Shown: positions 17,462 through 26,966, counted from the stretch's first letter. The stretch is 55,787 nucleotides of DNA from Alphaproteobacteria bacterium (GCA_030835385.1 JAURPI010000037.1:1-55787); one strand, 5' to 3'. Notes: a model not told the origin generated them from the letters alone. Program-made: numbers and translations.

Positions 17462-17518
17462 CACCGTGGTGATTTGAAGACCGGATTGCGGCCACGTAAA
17501 ATAAAGCGCTAAAAGGTC
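17462..17518 (+). ncRNA. SAM-II riboswitch (metA motif) controlling metZ
   Basis: The segment matches the SAM-II aptamer: P1 strands CGTGG (17465-17469) and CCACG (17492-17496), the conserved TGATTTG after the first strand, CCGGATTGC in the loop, an A/T-rich linker, and GCTAAAAGG (17508-17516). The pseudoknot can form between ACC (17480-17482) and GGT (17515-17517) and between GC (17488-17489) and GC (17508-17509). SAM-II is found mainly in alphaproteobacteria upstream of methionine genes, and here it precedes metZ by about 60 bases. Confidence 0.93.
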
Positions 17519-17527
17519 GAGGGCTCT

Positions 17528-17556
17528 GCCCCCGCCTCACCGGTCGGGGGTTTTTT
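17528..17556 (+). terminator. terminator between the SAM-II aptamer and metZ
   Basis: CCCCCG (17529-17534) pairs with CGGGGG (17545-17550), followed directly by six T. The hairpin sits after the aptamer and 20 bases before the start codon. GGGC at 17521-17524 could compete by pairing with GCCC at 17528-17531. This suggests SAM-dependent transcription attenuation; it may instead serve in part as terminator of the upstream gene. Confidence 0.85.
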
Positions 17557-17576
17557 ATTGCCGAAAAGGACGCGCA

Positions 17577-18770
17577 ATGACCATCGATTATGAGAGCCAA
17601 AGGAATTGGGATCCGCAAACGCAAGCCGTGCGCGGCGCAACCGTACGTAGCCAGTTCGATGAGACTAACGAAGCGATATTTCTAAACTCTGGGTATGTTT
17701 ATAAGTCGGCTGAGGAAGCAGAAGGCGCCTTCAATCAAGACATTGACCGCTTTGTCTATTCGCGTTTCGGCAACCCCACTGTCACTATGTTTGAACAGCG
17801 CCTCGCTCTAATTGAAGGGGCTGACCAGTGCAAAGCAATGGGCAGCGGCATGGCCGCAGTGTTTGCCGCGCTTGCAAGTCATCTCAGTGCCGGCGACCGC
17901 CTCGTCGCCTCCCGCGCGCTTTTCGGTTCATGCCAGTACATTTGTGAAGACCTCCTACCGCGATTTGGGGTCACGACCGAATTGATTGATGGCAGGAATC
18001 TTGAGGAATGGGAAAGGGCTCTGTCAAAGCCGGCAAACGCCGTATTCCTAGAATCACCCTCCAATCCGGGTTTGGAGATCATTGATATACCAGCTGTCTG
18101 CGAGCTCGCTCACAACGCTGGCGCACTGGTTTTTGTCGATAACGTATTTGCGACCCCCGAATTACAGAAGCCCTTGGAATTTGGAGCCGACGTGGTCATT
18201 TATTCGGCGACCAAACACATTGATGGTCAGGGGCGGTGTTTAGGTGGAGCAGTACTTGGCACCCAGTCCTTCATAGAAGACGTTGTTACACCCTTTATTC
18301 GGCACACAGGCCCGGCATTGAGTCCGTTCAACGCATGGGTCCTTCTCAAAGGCCTGGAGACACTCAGCCTAAGAGTAGATAGACATTGTAATTCCGCCAT
18401 GTCGATCGCCACACACCTGTCAAAAAAGAGTGGCATAAACCGTTTGTTGTACCCCGAACTGGAATCTCACCCACAACATGATCTTGCGATGCGGCAGATG
18501 ACGCGCGGTGGAACAGTCGTGGCCTTCGAATTAGAGGGTGGCAAAGAACGCGCATTCGCGTTTTTGAATAAATTAAGAATCATCGACATTTCCAACAACT
18601 TGGGTGATGCGAAAAGCCTCATCTGTCATCCTGCAACAACCACTCACCAGAAGCTTTCTGACGAAGACAAAGAGCGTGTTGGTATTAGGCCAGGATTTGT
18701 GCGTCTCTCGGTCGGGCTAGAATCAGAAGACGACCTCATCGCAGATTTGGATCAAGCCCTCGCCAACTAA
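17577..18770 (+). CDS. metZ: O-succinylhomoserine sulfhydrylase MetZ
   Basis: A PLP-dependent enzyme of the Cys/Met metabolism family that makes homocysteine from O-succinylhomoserine and sulfide. The 397 residues show YSRFGNPTVTMFE, the cofactor region MGSGMAAVFA, SPSNPGLEIIDI, DNVFATPELQ, and the PLP lysine in YSATKHIDGQGR. The latter pattern and the C-terminal SVGLESEDDLIADLDQAL favour MetZ over cystathionine gamma-synthase. AGGA at 17567-17570 precedes the ATG. It is controlled by the SAM-II riboswitch upstream and followed by apaG, a common alphaproteobacterial order. Confidence 0.93.
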   Translation: MTIDYESQRNWDPQTQAVRGATVRSQFDETNEAIFLNSGYVYKSAEEAEGAFNQDIDRFVYSRFGNPTVTMFEQRLALIEGADQCKAMGSGMAAVFAALASHLSAGDRLVASRALFGSCQYICEDLLPRFGVTTELIDGRNLEEWERALSKPANAVFLESPSNPGLEIIDIPAVCELAHNAGALVFVDNVFATPELQKPLEFGADVVIYSATKHIDGQGRCLGGAVLGTQSFIEDVVTPFIRHTGPALSPFNAWVLLKGLETLSLRVDRHCNSAMSIATHLSKKSGINRLLYPELESHPQHDLAMRQMTRGGTVVAFELEGGKERAFAFLNKLRIIDISNNLGDAKSLICHPATTTHQKLSDEDKERVGIRPGFVRLSVGLESEDDLIADLDQALAN

Positions 18771-18869
18771 GATATCGTTCAAGAAAGTGGTTGTGGCCCA
18801 TAAGCTGGCCTATGGTAAACTCTTGTCCGCGGCGCACTTAGACCTTTTCAATTAGCGACCGGATATAGA

Positions 18870-19262
18870 ATGTACGAAAAAACGACTCGCTCAATTACGA
18901 TTACCGTTCAACCCTTTTACTTGGACGAGCAGTCAGAGCCTGACGAAGAGCGATACGTATGGGCATATAAAGTCAATATTGAGAACGTCGGCGATGAAAC
19001 TGTTCAACTCCTGAATCGACATTGGCGCATTACTGATAAGCTTGGCCGACTACAGGAAGTTAAGGGTCTTGGAGTTATTGGCGAACAGCCTGTTCTCAAT
19101 CCAGGTGATTCCTTTGAATACACCAGTGGCACCCCACTCCCCACACCCTCGGGCATTATGGTTGGATCCTACGAAATGGAAAGCGCTGAGGGTGAGCGAT
19201 TCGACGTTGAGATTCCGGCATTTTCCTTAGATAGCCCTTACGATTCTGCGGTCGTCAACTAG
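18870..19262 (+). CDS. apaG: ApaG protein
   Basis: A 130-residue single-domain protein matching ApaG in length and motifs: ITVQPFYLDEQSEPDEERYVWAY, WRITDKLGRLQEVKG.GVIGEQP and the Gly/Ser-rich SGTPLPTPSGIMVGSYEM. The fold is fibronectin type III-like. Mutants in enterobacteria affect cobalt and magnesium sensitivity, but the biochemical role is unsettled. It lies 99 bases after metZ. Confidence 0.95.
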   Translation: MYEKTTRSITITVQPFYLDEQSEPDEERYVWAYKVNIENVGDETVQLLNRHWRITDKLGRLQEVKGLGVIGEQPVLNPGDSFEYTSGTPLPTPSGIMVGSYEMESAEGERFDVEIPAFSLDSPYDSAVVN

Positions 19263-19362
19263 ATCTATTGATCCGTAGGGCTGGTGATTCCGTACCAATT
19301 ACGTAAACTTGAGATTGACTAGAAAGCGCGTCAAAGAATGCGCCGATTCGAAGGGACCAGAC

Positions 19363-20001
19363 ATGACCCAACGCCGCCATGGATCTATGGAGAATGCGCC
19401 CCGTGACCATGGGGACCGCAAAAGTGCGACAGATCGGCCGACACGAACTGAGGCGGAAGAAGCGGTCCGCACTTTGATTAGATGGGCGGGCGATGACCCA
19501 GACCGCGAGGGCCTACTTGGCACACCGGACCGCGTAGCTAGATCTTATAACGAATTTTTTGCCGGATACTGGCAGGATCCCGAATCAATACTGCGGACGA
19601 CTTTTGAAGAGACTGAAGGCTATGACGAAATGGTGGTGCTTCGCAACATAGACTATGAGTCCCACTGCGAGCACCACATGGTTCCTATCATTGGCAAGGC
19701 ACATGTCGCCTATCTGCCCAATAATCGTGTCGTAGGCATTTCTAAATTAGCGCGCGTCGTAGAAGCCTATGCAAAACGGCTACAAATCCAGGAAAAGATG
19801 ACGGCTCAGATCGCAAAAACCATAAACGATGTGTTAGCGCCGAAGGGGGTGGCCGTCGTGGTTGAGGGTAACCATGAGTGCATGAGCACCCGCGGCGTTC
19901 ATAAACCGGATGTAACAATGGTGACCAGCACAATGCTTGGTGTATTCCGGGACGACCCATCCACACGACGCGAGTTTCTGGCCTTTATTGGCAAGTCGTA
20001 A
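19363..20001 (+). CDS. folE: GTP cyclohydrolase I (type IA)
   Basis: FolE converts GTP to dihydroneopterin triphosphate, the first step of folate and pterin synthesis. The 212-residue protein shows [18 protein letters not shown], the zinc-site region [36 protein letters not shown], and the second zinc Cys in [16 protein letters not shown] at 19363 is chosen because GAAGGGA lies 6 bases upstream; the frame is also open from a TTG at 19309, which has no such site. Confidence 0.97.
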   Translation: MTQRRHGSMENAPRDHGDRKSATDRPTRTEAEEAVRTLIRWAGDDPDREGLLGTPDRVARSYNEFFAGYWQDPESILRTTFEETEGYDEMVVLRNIDYESHCEHHMVPIIGKAHVAYLPNNRVVGISKLARVVEAYAKRLQIQEKMTAQIAKTINDVLAPKGVAVVVEGNHECMSTRGVHKPDVTMVTSTMLGVFRDDPSTRREFLAFIGKS

Positions 20002-20144
20002 AGTCTAAACCCAACAAGAATTCGCACTACCCGTAGTCCTTTTGAGCAGCGCCATGGTGGTTTATGCTGCCCATTCGCACAGAAGCGGAGGCGTATGCTT
20101 TTGAGCACGCCCACGAACCAATGGGCTACAGGGCAAGGACAGAT

Positions 20145-21593
20145 ATGATCGACTTTAGGCCTGTCTTTCTCGTACTCGGATTATTGTTAATCGTCGTGGC
20201 TGCAGGCATGGGTATTCCTGCAATAGTCGACCTTGTTATTGGAAATCCGGACTGGGCAGCCTTTGCTGTATCCGCTGCGTTTACACTCTTTGTTGGTGCC
20301 GCAACCGTTATGACCACCCGAACAGGTGAAGTCACACTGACGCTACGGCAAGCATTCCTTCTCACCACATTATCCTGGATCGTCCTTCCGGCATTCGCGT
20401 CAGTGCCGTTTATGATTTCGGATTTCCGGCTCTCCTTCACGGATGCGTTCTTCGAAGCGATGTCTGGCATCACGACAACGGGTGCCACGGTGATTACAGG
20501 TCTCGACAACGCACCCCCGGGACTTCTGCTCTGGCGAAGCATTCTGCAGTGGCTCGGAGGGCTCGGCATTATCATCATGGCCCTTACCATCCTGCCGATG
20601 CTAAAGGTGGGCGGCATGCAAATGTTCAAAGCTGAAGGGTTTGAGGCACAAGAAAAGATTCTGCCTCGCGCAACCCAGTTGGCCGCAGCACTCGTTCTTG
20701 TTTTCATTGGGCTAACTGGGCTTTGGGCCTTCTTTTATTGGGTGGCTGGCATGGGAGGTCTTGACGCCGTAACTCATGCAATGACCACCATTGCCACCGG
20801 AGGATACTCAACCCACGACGCCTCCATGGGATACTTCGACAGCCCAGCTATAGATACCATAGCAACAATGGGCATGATCGTCGGCGGCATACCATTCTTA
20901 CTTTATGTTCAAGTCTTGCGCGGCCGTGCAGATGCCCTATGGAATGACTCGCAAGTACAGTGGTTTGTCGGTGTTGTCGTCGTATTCATCGGCATTGTCG
21001 CGGGCTACCTTATTTTCACCGACACCTACGCTCCTATATCAGCTGCACGGTACGCGGCATTTAACACGGTATCGGTCATCACCGGCACTGGATATGCAAC
21101 AGCCGATTTTGGACAATGGGGTGGCTTCGTCGTCGTTATACTATTCATGCTCATGTTTGTAGGTGGCTGCGCTGGGTCAACCACATGCGGAATTAAGATA
21201 TTTAGATTCCAAGTGCTTTTTGAAGTAGCTCGGGTGCAACTTCGTCAACTGCTTCAGCCCCACGGCGTTTTTACGCCCTACTTTAACAAACGACCCATTG
21301 ATGACTCTGTCGCAACGTCTGTGATGGGCTTTTTCTATCTATATGCTCTGACCGTATGCCTGTTGGCGATAGCGCTTGCCGCCCTAGGCCTCGATTTCAT
21401 CACCGCATTTTCGGGCGCTGCCAGCGCGGTCTCTAATGTAGGTCCCGGTTTGGGCGCCACAATAGGTCCAGCAGGAACCTACGCCCCCTTGCCTGATGCC
21501 GCTAAATGGCTATTGGCTCTTGGCATGCTTCTCGGGCGCCTAGAGCTTTATACCGTTCTAGTGCTTGTTCTTCCGAGGTTCTGGCGCGGTTAG
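20145..21593 (+). CDS. trkH: TrkH-family potassium uptake protein
   Basis: The membrane subunit of Trk-type K+ uptake; it works with a cytoplasmic TrkA, not present here. With ATG at 20145 (AAGGA 5 bases upstream) the protein has 482 residues, the usual TrkH length, and begins MIDFRPVFLVLGLLL. Selectivity-filter-like P-loops appear as MSGITTTGATVI, MTTIATGGYS, NTVSVITGTGYAT and SAVSNVGPGLG. The frame also opens from ATG 20064, giving a non-homologous 27-residue extension. Confidence 0.95.
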   Translation: MIDFRPVFLVLGLLLIVVAAGMGIPAIVDLVIGNPDWAAFAVSAAFTLFVGAATVMTTRTGEVTLTLRQAFLLTTLSWIVLPAFASVPFMISDFRLSFTDAFFEAMSGITTTGATVITGLDNAPPGLLLWRSILQWLGGLGIIIMALTILPMLKVGGMQMFKAEGFEAQEKILPRATQLAAALVLVFIGLTGLWAFFYWVAGMGGLDAVTHAMTTIATGGYSTHDASMGYFDSPAIDTIATMGMIVGGIPFLLYVQVLRGRADALWNDSQVQWFVGVVVVFIGIVAGYLIFTDTYAPISAARYAAFNTVSVITGTGYATADFGQWGGFVVVILFMLMFVGGCAGSTTCGIKIFRFQVLFEVARVQLRQLLQPHGVFTPYFNKRPIDDSVATSVMGFFYLYALTVCLLAIALAALGLDFITAFSGAASAVSNVGPGLGATIGPAGTYAPLPDAAKWLLALGMLLGRLELYTVLVLVLPRFWRG

Positions 21594-21640
21594 CCCTATT
21601 GGCTAGTCCCTTGCACAGAATCGAATTCACCTGACGACGC

Positions 21641-22570
21641 CTATTTCACCGCGGCAAGTTCATTCTCGCTGAATTGAAATTCTGTCTCGCAGAATTCGCA
21701 GGTCATTGAAACTTTACCGTCATCCGCCATGTCTAGAATTTCATCCATTGGGAATGACGCCAATATCTTCGCTGACCTTTCGCGCGAACACCGGCATCCA
21801 GCCGAAAGATCTCTACGATCAAGCAATCTGCCACCAACTGTTCCGTATAAGCGGATCAGCACATCTTCCTCAGTTAACGAGGGGCTCAGTAATTCTTCAT
21901 CTGAAACACTACTCATAAGAATAACGGCCGCACGCCACGCATCCTCGTCTTCGTCAGTTGGCGTATAGCCACCCTCACCTGGCATTCTTTGAACCATCAA
22001 TGCCGCAGACTGCCACGGAGAGTCAGAATCGGCAGGATCCGTTCGACCAGCGACAATTTTAATGGCCGTCTCCAATTGTTCTGACTGCTGGAAATATTGA
22101 TGAACACAATCAACAATTGACGTGCCGGCAAGCTCGATAATGCCCTGGTAGCGCTCCATATCCACACCCTGGTCCACGGTAAACGCAATGTGACCTGTCC
22201 CGAGCACATCCAATAGCGACACAGCCGTGTCACGCCCGCTTCTTAATGTTGCTAGTTCATCCTCATGAAACTTGGCGCACCCCCGCATCACTCGATCGCT
22301 TGTGATATCGGTGACCAACATATGAACCGGGCCATCACCCTGTATTTGAAGCGTGAAAGAGCCTTTAAATTTAAGGCCGTCCGCCAAGGCAGCAGCAGCG
22401 GCCATGGATTCGCCTAGAATTTTTGTAACGTCATCTGGATAGGCGTGGTGCCCCCGAAGAACTGTATCCGCGACACCATTCAGCCGCACAATACGGCCTC
22501 GTACGGCGCCGTCATAGAGCAGAAAGGGCTGACTTACGCCAGGCTGTTGATCAATAGGACTCTTGGTCAT
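21641..22570 (-). CDS. hslO: Hsp33 redox-regulated chaperone
   Basis: Hsp33 is a holdase activated by oxidation that releases zinc from four Cys. The 309-residue protein has the N-terminal QPFLLYDGAVRGRIVRL region. The C-terminal switch is CRC (Cys-259, Cys-261) and CEFC (Cys-291, Cys-294), all four ligands present. It lies 10 bases downstream of argF, forming the argD-argF-hslO order common in alphaproteobacteria. It converges with trkH. Confidence 0.96.
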   Translation of the reverse strand: MTKSPIDQQPGVSQPFLLYDGAVRGRIVRLNGVADTVLRGHHAYPDDVTKILGESMAAAAALADGLKFKGSFTLQIQGDGPVHMLVTDITSDRVMRGCAKFHEDELATLRSGRDTAVSLLDVLGTGHIAFTVDQGVDMERYQGIIELAGTSIVDCVHQYFQQSEQLETAIKIVAGRTDPADSDSPWQSAALMVQRMPGEGGYTPTDEDEDAWRAAVILMSSVSDEELLSPSLTEEDVLIRLYGTVGGRLLDRRDLSAGCRCSRERSAKILASFPMDEILDMADDGKVSMTCEFCETEFQFSENELAAVK

Positions 22571-22580
22571 GGGATCAGAG

Positions 22581-23492
22581 TCAGCTTAGGCACCACTGTA
22601 GGATCCCTTTTTGTGCGTGCAGTCGATTCTCGGCCTCATCCCACACGACAGACCAGCGGCCATCTATTACTTCGTCAACAACCTCATCACCGCGATGGGC
22701 TGGCAAGCAATGCATAAAGAGCGCATCGTCCTTGGCATGCCCCATAACTTCTTCGGTGACCCTATAGGGAGTCAGCAACTGCACGCGGTCTTCCGCTTTG
22801 TTATGCATTGAGACCCAGGTGTCCGTCACCACACAATCTGCCTTCTCTACAGCCACCAGCGTGTCATCTGTCACCGTAAGGTCCGCGCCAGATTCTATCG
22901 CCCACCGCAGAATTGCAGGATCGGGCCGCAAGGAATCAGGGCAAGCCAATCGCAAACTGAAATCAAATTGCGTCGCCGCATGTATGAGGCTGTTAACGAC
23001 GTTATTGCCATCGCCGCTATATGCCACGGTGCGGCCTGCTATCGGTCCACGGTGCTGCTCAAACGTCATAACATCGGCCATCAATTGACACGGATGAGAT
23101 AAGTCGGTCAGGCCATTAATGACCGGCACAGTGGCATGTTCAGCCAAGTCGGCGAGTTTTTGCGGATCATCAGTTCGAAGCATAATGACATCCACAAACC
23201 GAGATAAGACCCGCGCCGTATCCGCGATTGTTTCTCCATGTCCAAACTGCGTTTCATTTTGAGAGAGAACAATAACCTCGCCACCGAGTTGTCGCATACC
23301 TATCTCGAAAGATACGCGTGTTCTGGTCGATGGTTTTTCAAACATCATGGCTAGCGTCTTGCCAACCATTGGCCCGTCGCCTCTGCTTGATGGGTCAGCC
23401 TCTTTCGAAGCAGCACCGAGATCAAGAATCTCCCTTAACGTCGCCTTATCAATGACATCTAAGTCGAGAAAATGTTTTAACGCATTTGCCAT
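22581..23492 (-). CDS. argF: ornithine carbamoyltransferase
   Basis: Catalyses ornithine plus carbamoyl phosphate to citrulline in arginine synthesis. The 303 residues contain the carbamoyl-phosphate loop [23 protein letters not shown], and the ornithine-side [11 protein letters not shown] near the C-terminus. The so-called SMG loop reads TDTWVSMH. The start codon follows argD by a single base, so translation is probably coupled. Confidence 0.97.
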   Translation of the reverse strand: MANALKHFLDLDVIDKATLREILDLGAASKEADPSSRGDGPMVGKTLAMMFEKPSTRTRVSFEIGMRQLGGEVIVLSQNETQFGHGETIADTARVLSRFVDVIMLRTDDPQKLADLAEHATVPVINGLTDLSHPCQLMADVMTFEQHRGPIAGRTVAYSGDGNNVVNSLIHAATQFDFSLRLACPDSLRPDPAILRWAIESGADLTVTDDTLVAVEKADCVVTDTWVSMHNKAEDRVQLLTPYRVTEEVMGHAKDDALFMHCLPAHRGDEVVDEVIDGRWSVVWDEAENRLHAQKGILQWCLS

Positions 23493-23493
23493 A

Positions 23494-24669
23494 TCAAACC
23501 GCCAGCACTTTTGCAGCTGCGTCTAACTTTTCTAAAGCCAATTCAATTTCTTCGTCCGACATCGTCAATGGCGGGAGAAGCCGAACAACATTGTCGCCGG
23601 CGACAACGGTAAGCATATGCTCGTGGATAAGCGCGCTCACAACATCACCATTCGGAACATGGCACTTGAGCCCAAGCATGAGTCCCCTGCCCCGGACGCC
23701 TTCAAAAACACTGTCGTTGCTCGCAACAAGGTCATCTAAGCCCGAGCGCAGCTTCTTCGATGCCGTTTGCACTCTAGCCATGAAGCCCTCGGCCAGCATG
23801 ACATCTAGAACGGCGTTGGCGGCAGCCATCGCAAGTGGGTTGCCCCCGAAGGTCGATCCATGGGTGCCCGGGACCATGTGCTCAGCAGCCTCGGAGGTTG
23901 CCAAGCAAGCTCCAACAGGAAACCCACCCCCTAGAGCCTTTGCTAGAGCCATAATGTCTGGCGCCACACCGGATTTTTCGTAGGCAAACATATTGCCTGT
24001 CCGGCCCATGCCACATTGAACTTCGTCGTAAATCAAAAGCAGTCCAAACTCATCGGCCATGGCGCGAAGCCCTTTGAGATAATCGTCGGTCGCCACGGCC
24101 AAGCCGCCCTCACCCTGGACCGGCTCAACAAGCACCGCAGCTGTCTCTTCTGTGACTGCGGCCCGTGCCTCATTCAAGTTGCCGAATGGAACATGATCAA
24201 AGGCATCAACCACAGGCGCAAAACCATCCAGGTGTTTCGCTTGCCCACCTGCCGCAATCGTCGCCAAAGTCCGGCCGTGGAATGCGTTATCGGCTGTAAT
24301 GATCCGGTACTTCTCATAACGCCCACCAGCTTGGTGATACCGCCGTGCCGTCTTGATGGCACACTCCAAGGCTTCCGCGCCCGAATTGCAGAAGAATGCT
24401 GTATCTGCAAAGGACGCATCGATGAGGCGTTGAGCCAATTTTTCCTGACCATCAATGCGGTACAAGTTTGAGCAATGCCAAAACTTTCCCGCTTGATCTT
24501 GCAGTGCTTCAACCAGGTGCGGGTGAGCGTGGCCGAGAGCATTCACGGCGATACCGCTATTGAAATCAAGAAAGCGCTGGTCATTAGCCGAGATCAGCCA
24601 CGACCCCTCGCCCCGTTCAAAAACAAGGTCTGTTCTTGCATAGGTGGACATAACAGCCTGCGTCGACAT
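23494..24669 (-). CDS. argD: acetylornithine aminotransferase
   Basis: A class III PLP aminotransferase of arginine synthesis. The chosen ATG at 24669 gives 391 residues starting [20 protein letters not shown], matching the family. The frame is also open further upstream, through a stable hairpin. Motifs are [55 protein letters not shown] and the PLP-lysine region [20 protein letters not shown] about 8 bases upstream supports the start. First gene of argD-argF-hslO. Confidence 0.96.
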   Translation of the reverse strand: MSTQAVMSTYARTDLVFERGEGSWLISANDQRFLDFNSGIAVNALGHAHPHLVEALQDQAGKFWHCSNLYRIDGQEKLAQRLIDASFADTAFFCNSGAEALECAIKTARRYHQAGGRYEKYRIITADNAFHGRTLATIAAGGQAKHLDGFAPVVDAFDHVPFGNLNEARAAVTEETAAVLVEPVQGEGGLAVATDDYLKGLRAMADEFGLLLIYDEVQCGMGRTGNMFAYEKSGVAPDIMALAKALGGGFPVGACLATSEAAEHMVPGTHGSTFGGNPLAMAAANAVLDVMLAEGFMARVQTASKKLRSGLDDLVASNDSVFEGVRGRGLMLGLKCHVPNGDVVSALIHEHMLTVVAGDNVVRLLPPLTMSDEEIELALEKLDAAAKVLAV

Positions 24670-24702
24670 GGCCTGGCCCTCTTCGCTTTCGTAAAACACA
24701 AG

Positions 24703-24730
24703 GCCCCGCGCACTGTCCTGTCCGCGGGGC
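24703..24730 (-). promoter_or_regulatory. strong hairpin in the argD leader
   Basis: A perfect 8-bp inverted repeat (GCCCCGCG at 24703-24710 and CGCGGGGC at 24723-24730) with a 12-base loop lies about 34 bases upstream of the argD start. On the - strand it is followed by CTTGTGTTTTA, a poor T tract. It could be an attenuator, a protector of the mRNA end or an operator. It does not match a riboswitch class I know. Confidence 0.55.
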
Positions 24731-24769
24731 ATGAAACATTAGCTATTGCCCATTAGTCACGTTTCTCTG

Positions 24770-24805
24770 ACGTGAAAAATAGAAGGGGCGGCCAAAAGAC
24801 CGCCC
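24770..24805 (-). terminator. terminator of the ABC-2 permease gene
   Basis: On the - strand GGGCGG (24805-24800) pairs with CCGCCC (24791-24786) around an 8-base loop and is followed by CTTCTATTTTT. It lies about 75 bases after the permease stop and separates that gene from the arg genes. Confidence 0.75.
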
Positions 24806-24880
24806 GAGTTCTGCCGTTTTATCGCTCTCAACCCTGTTTTGTCAATCTTCTGGGCCGTGCGACGAAGGCTCGGACCCAGC

Positions 24881-25696
24881 CTAGGTCTTGAGTTTATAAC
24901 CACTCTTGAGCATCAAATAGGTCGTCGTTAAGGCCGCCAGCGCGGTTAGGCCCGTAATCGCCACCCCCAGACCGACCTGGGTTGAGTCCTGACCCAGAAA
25001 CCCATGGCGGAAGCCGTCTATGGCATAGAAAAACGGGTTGTACTGGCAAATGAAACGCAAGCCTTCAGGCAACCGGTCAATTGTGTAGAACGTCCCAGAG
25101 AGGAAAGTGAGCGGTGTAATCACGAAATTAGTCACCGCTGCCATGTGATCAAATTTATCGGCCCAGATTGCTCCAATAATACCGCCACAGGCCATAAAGA
25201 CCGCGCCCATCAGGGCGTGATAGACAATCAGGAACGGGTTGTGGACGTGCATATCGGCAAAAAGTGACATGGCAACTGCTGCGGATATTCCAACGACGAT
25301 GCCACGCGTCACAGCGCCAAAAGTCCAAGCGACCGTTAATTCCACTGCGCTAAGCGGTGGCATTAGTACGTCCACAATATTGCCTTGAACTTTAGCGACC
25401 AGTATTGAGGAAGACGTATTTGCAAATGCGTTTTGCACGATCGACATCATTATGAGACCGGGCACAAGAAAGTCGTTGAACGGCACACCAGCAACTGCTG
25501 GCCGATCAAAAGCGAACGTAAATATGATGAGGAACAGCAGCGTGGTGACCATTGGCGCACCAACAGTCTGAGTCGCCACCTTTGAGAAGCGGCGCACCTC
25601 TTTCATATAGAGTTCCCACATACCGCGCCAATTCACGGCCCCCACATCACGAGGATGAGGTATTAAAAACTCTCGATTCTGGGTCGTATTGCTCAA
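24881..25696 (-). CDS. ABC-2 type transporter permease
   Basis: A 271-residue membrane protein with about six hydrophobic segments and the ABC-2 family hallmarks NDFLVPGLIMMSIVQNAFANTSSSI, GNIVDVLMPPLSAVE, FLSGTFYTIDRLP and NPFFYAIDGFRHGFLG. It resembles YadH-type permeases, which pair with a YadG-type ATPase; no ATPase gene is adjacent, so the partner is encoded elsewhere. The start is a TTG at 25696 preceded by AGGTGAG. Substrate unknown. It is divergent from recX. Confidence 0.88.
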   Translation of the reverse strand: MSNTTQNREFLIPHPRDVGAVNWRGMWELYMKEVRRFSKVATQTVGAPMVTTLLFLIIFTFAFDRPAVAGVPFNDFLVPGLIMMSIVQNAFANTSSSILVAKVQGNIVDVLMPPLSAVELTVAWTFGAVTRGIVVGISAAVAMSLFADMHVHNPFLIVYHALMGAVFMACGGIIGAIWADKFDHMAAVTNFVITPLTFLSGTFYTIDRLPEGLRFICQYNPFFYAIDGFRHGFLGQDSTQVGLGVAITGLTALAALTTTYLMLKSGYKLKT

Positions 25697-25765
25697 GTCT
25701 CACCTAGTGCCTTGCTTGGGTAGTTGGTTTAGGCTTCGCAGACATGGATATCAAGGGGCGGCTGC

Positions 25766-26356
25766 GTGGCGGACCGAACTTCAAACAGTAAGGAAGTAGC
25801 TCGGGACAAGCGCAAACCCGAGCGTAAAGTGCCACGACGCATTACCAAAGACCGTCTTCGCAATATTGCCCTGCATCACTTGGAGCGTTTCGCCACCAGC
25901 GCAGAGAACCTGGGCCGCGTGCTTTACCGGCGTGCATTAAAAGCAGCCCGCCATCACGATACAGATATGGAACAGGCAGAAACCTGGATTGACGAGGTGG
26001 TGGATGGTTTGGTCCGTTCTACAGCCATCGACGACACACGATACGCGGATGGCAAAACCCTATCCATGCTGCGGCGCGGTCAGTCGCCGCGCAAGATACG
26101 TGCCTACCTTATCTCAAAAGGAATAGCCACCGGAACCATCAATGCGGCCCTGGAGCACGCAACGACGGAATTTGGCGACCCAGACCTAGAAGCAGCTCGC
26201 GCCTATGCAATGCGGCGGCGCATAGGCCCATATAGAACCAAAGAGATCACTTCTGAATTGAAGCAGAAAGAGCTCGCCGCGCTAGGCCGGGCGGGATTCA
26301 AATTCGAAATCGCCCGGAAAGTTGTCGATGCCGAAACCGAAGATGATGTTGTATAA
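25766..26356 (+). CDS. recX: RecX-family regulatory protein
   Basis: RecX modulates RecA filaments. The 196-residue protein is helix-rich and basic at the N-terminus. It shows three-helix RecX repeats: ALHHLERFATSAENLGRVLYRRA, DDTRYADGKTLSMLRRGQSPRKIRAYLISKGI and a C-terminal region with RRIGPYRTK...AALGRAGFKFEIARKVVD. It starts at a GTG with AAGGGGCG upstream. recA is not in the window. Its 3' end is opposed by the tail of a degraded gene on the other strand. Confidence 0.9.
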   Translation: MADRTSNSKEVARDKRKPERKVPRRITKDRLRNIALHHLERFATSAENLGRVLYRRALKAARHHDTDMEQAETWIDEVVDGLVRSTAIDDTRYADGKTLSMLRRGQSPRKIRAYLISKGIATGTINAALEHATTEFGDPDLEAARAYAMRRRIGPYRTKEITSELKQKELAALGRAGFKFEIARKVVDAETEDDVV

Positions 26357-26461
26357 TAAGATTTCGCGGCGTGGCGAGAGCGCCTCATTTTCAACCCGCA
26401 TGCGATGCATCAAGAGCGCGGCATTCAAGAACGAAAAAACGGCAGCAATTTCCCACGCCCC
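26282..26461 (-). pseudogene. C-terminal remnant of an isoprenylcysteine carboxyl methyltransferase-like gene
   Basis: In the - frame shifted by one from the polyketide synthase fragment, 26461 onward reads AWEIAAVFSFLNAALLMHRM then RVENEALSPRRE. This resembles the end of ICMT-family methyltransferases (final membrane helix followed by RIRVEEAAL-type motif). No start codon or upstream catalytic domain remains. In many bacteria ICMT-like genes directly follow type III polyketide synthase genes. The remnant directly abuts a synthase N-terminal half, so an internal deletion joined them. The tail overlaps recX antisense. Confidence 0.55.
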
Positions 26462-26894
26462 CAGCACATCCGAACCCAAATATAGGAAGCCGTTGTACGT
26501 CAGGATTCAAGCCTAGCGGGCTTTGAAGCAAGGAATCCAAACTCGGGGTTACAATACCCGTACTGGATACAATCACAGTCGCCGCAACATCAGCCGGCAA
26601 GACATTAGCGGCGGCCATGCAGGCCTCCCCTGCCTCTGTGAGCAGAGCAATGGCGTTCTGTTCGTAGAGTTGTGTACGCTCTGGCCACCCGTGCTGCTCA
26701 AGATACCAGTCGAGCGGAACACAGGAGTGCCGCGTCTCTACTCCGGCATTGCCGTAAGCTGCCGCCATCCTCCTGAAATAATCTGGTTTATGACCAAAGA
26801 CCTCTGCAGCTTTAGCAGCCACATCGTCTTGTTGCATGACATGTGGCGGATAAGCCGTCGCGACGGCATAAATATGTGCCGATTCAGAAGTCAT
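26391..26894 (-). pseudogene. truncated type III polyketide synthase (N-terminal half)
   Basis: The 167-residue product matches the first half of chalcone-synthase-like enzymes: ATAYPPHVMQQDDVAAKAAEVFG, AGVETRHSCVPLDWY, VIVSSTGIVTPSLD and the active-site region PIFGFGCAGG with Cys-143. Normal length is about 350 residues. After GGVG the frame continues into unrelated residues and stops at 26391, so the catalytic His and Asn of the C-terminal half are missing. The product should be inactive. Confidence 0.82.
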
Positions 26895-26966
26895 GGGCTC
26901 ACGCTATCAGAGGTGGGCCAATTACTGCTTCAAATTACTGAGGAATCCAGGCGATTAAGGGCTTGC

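Noticed and set aside
20126-20707. 193-codon open frame on -
   Set aside because: Antisense shadow of trkH, of biased composition (Ser/Ala/Val-rich) with no domain.
21586-21650. Bidirectional terminator between trkH and hslO
   Set aside because: Only a 5-bp TAGCC/GGCTA stem is present, with no T tract on either strand.
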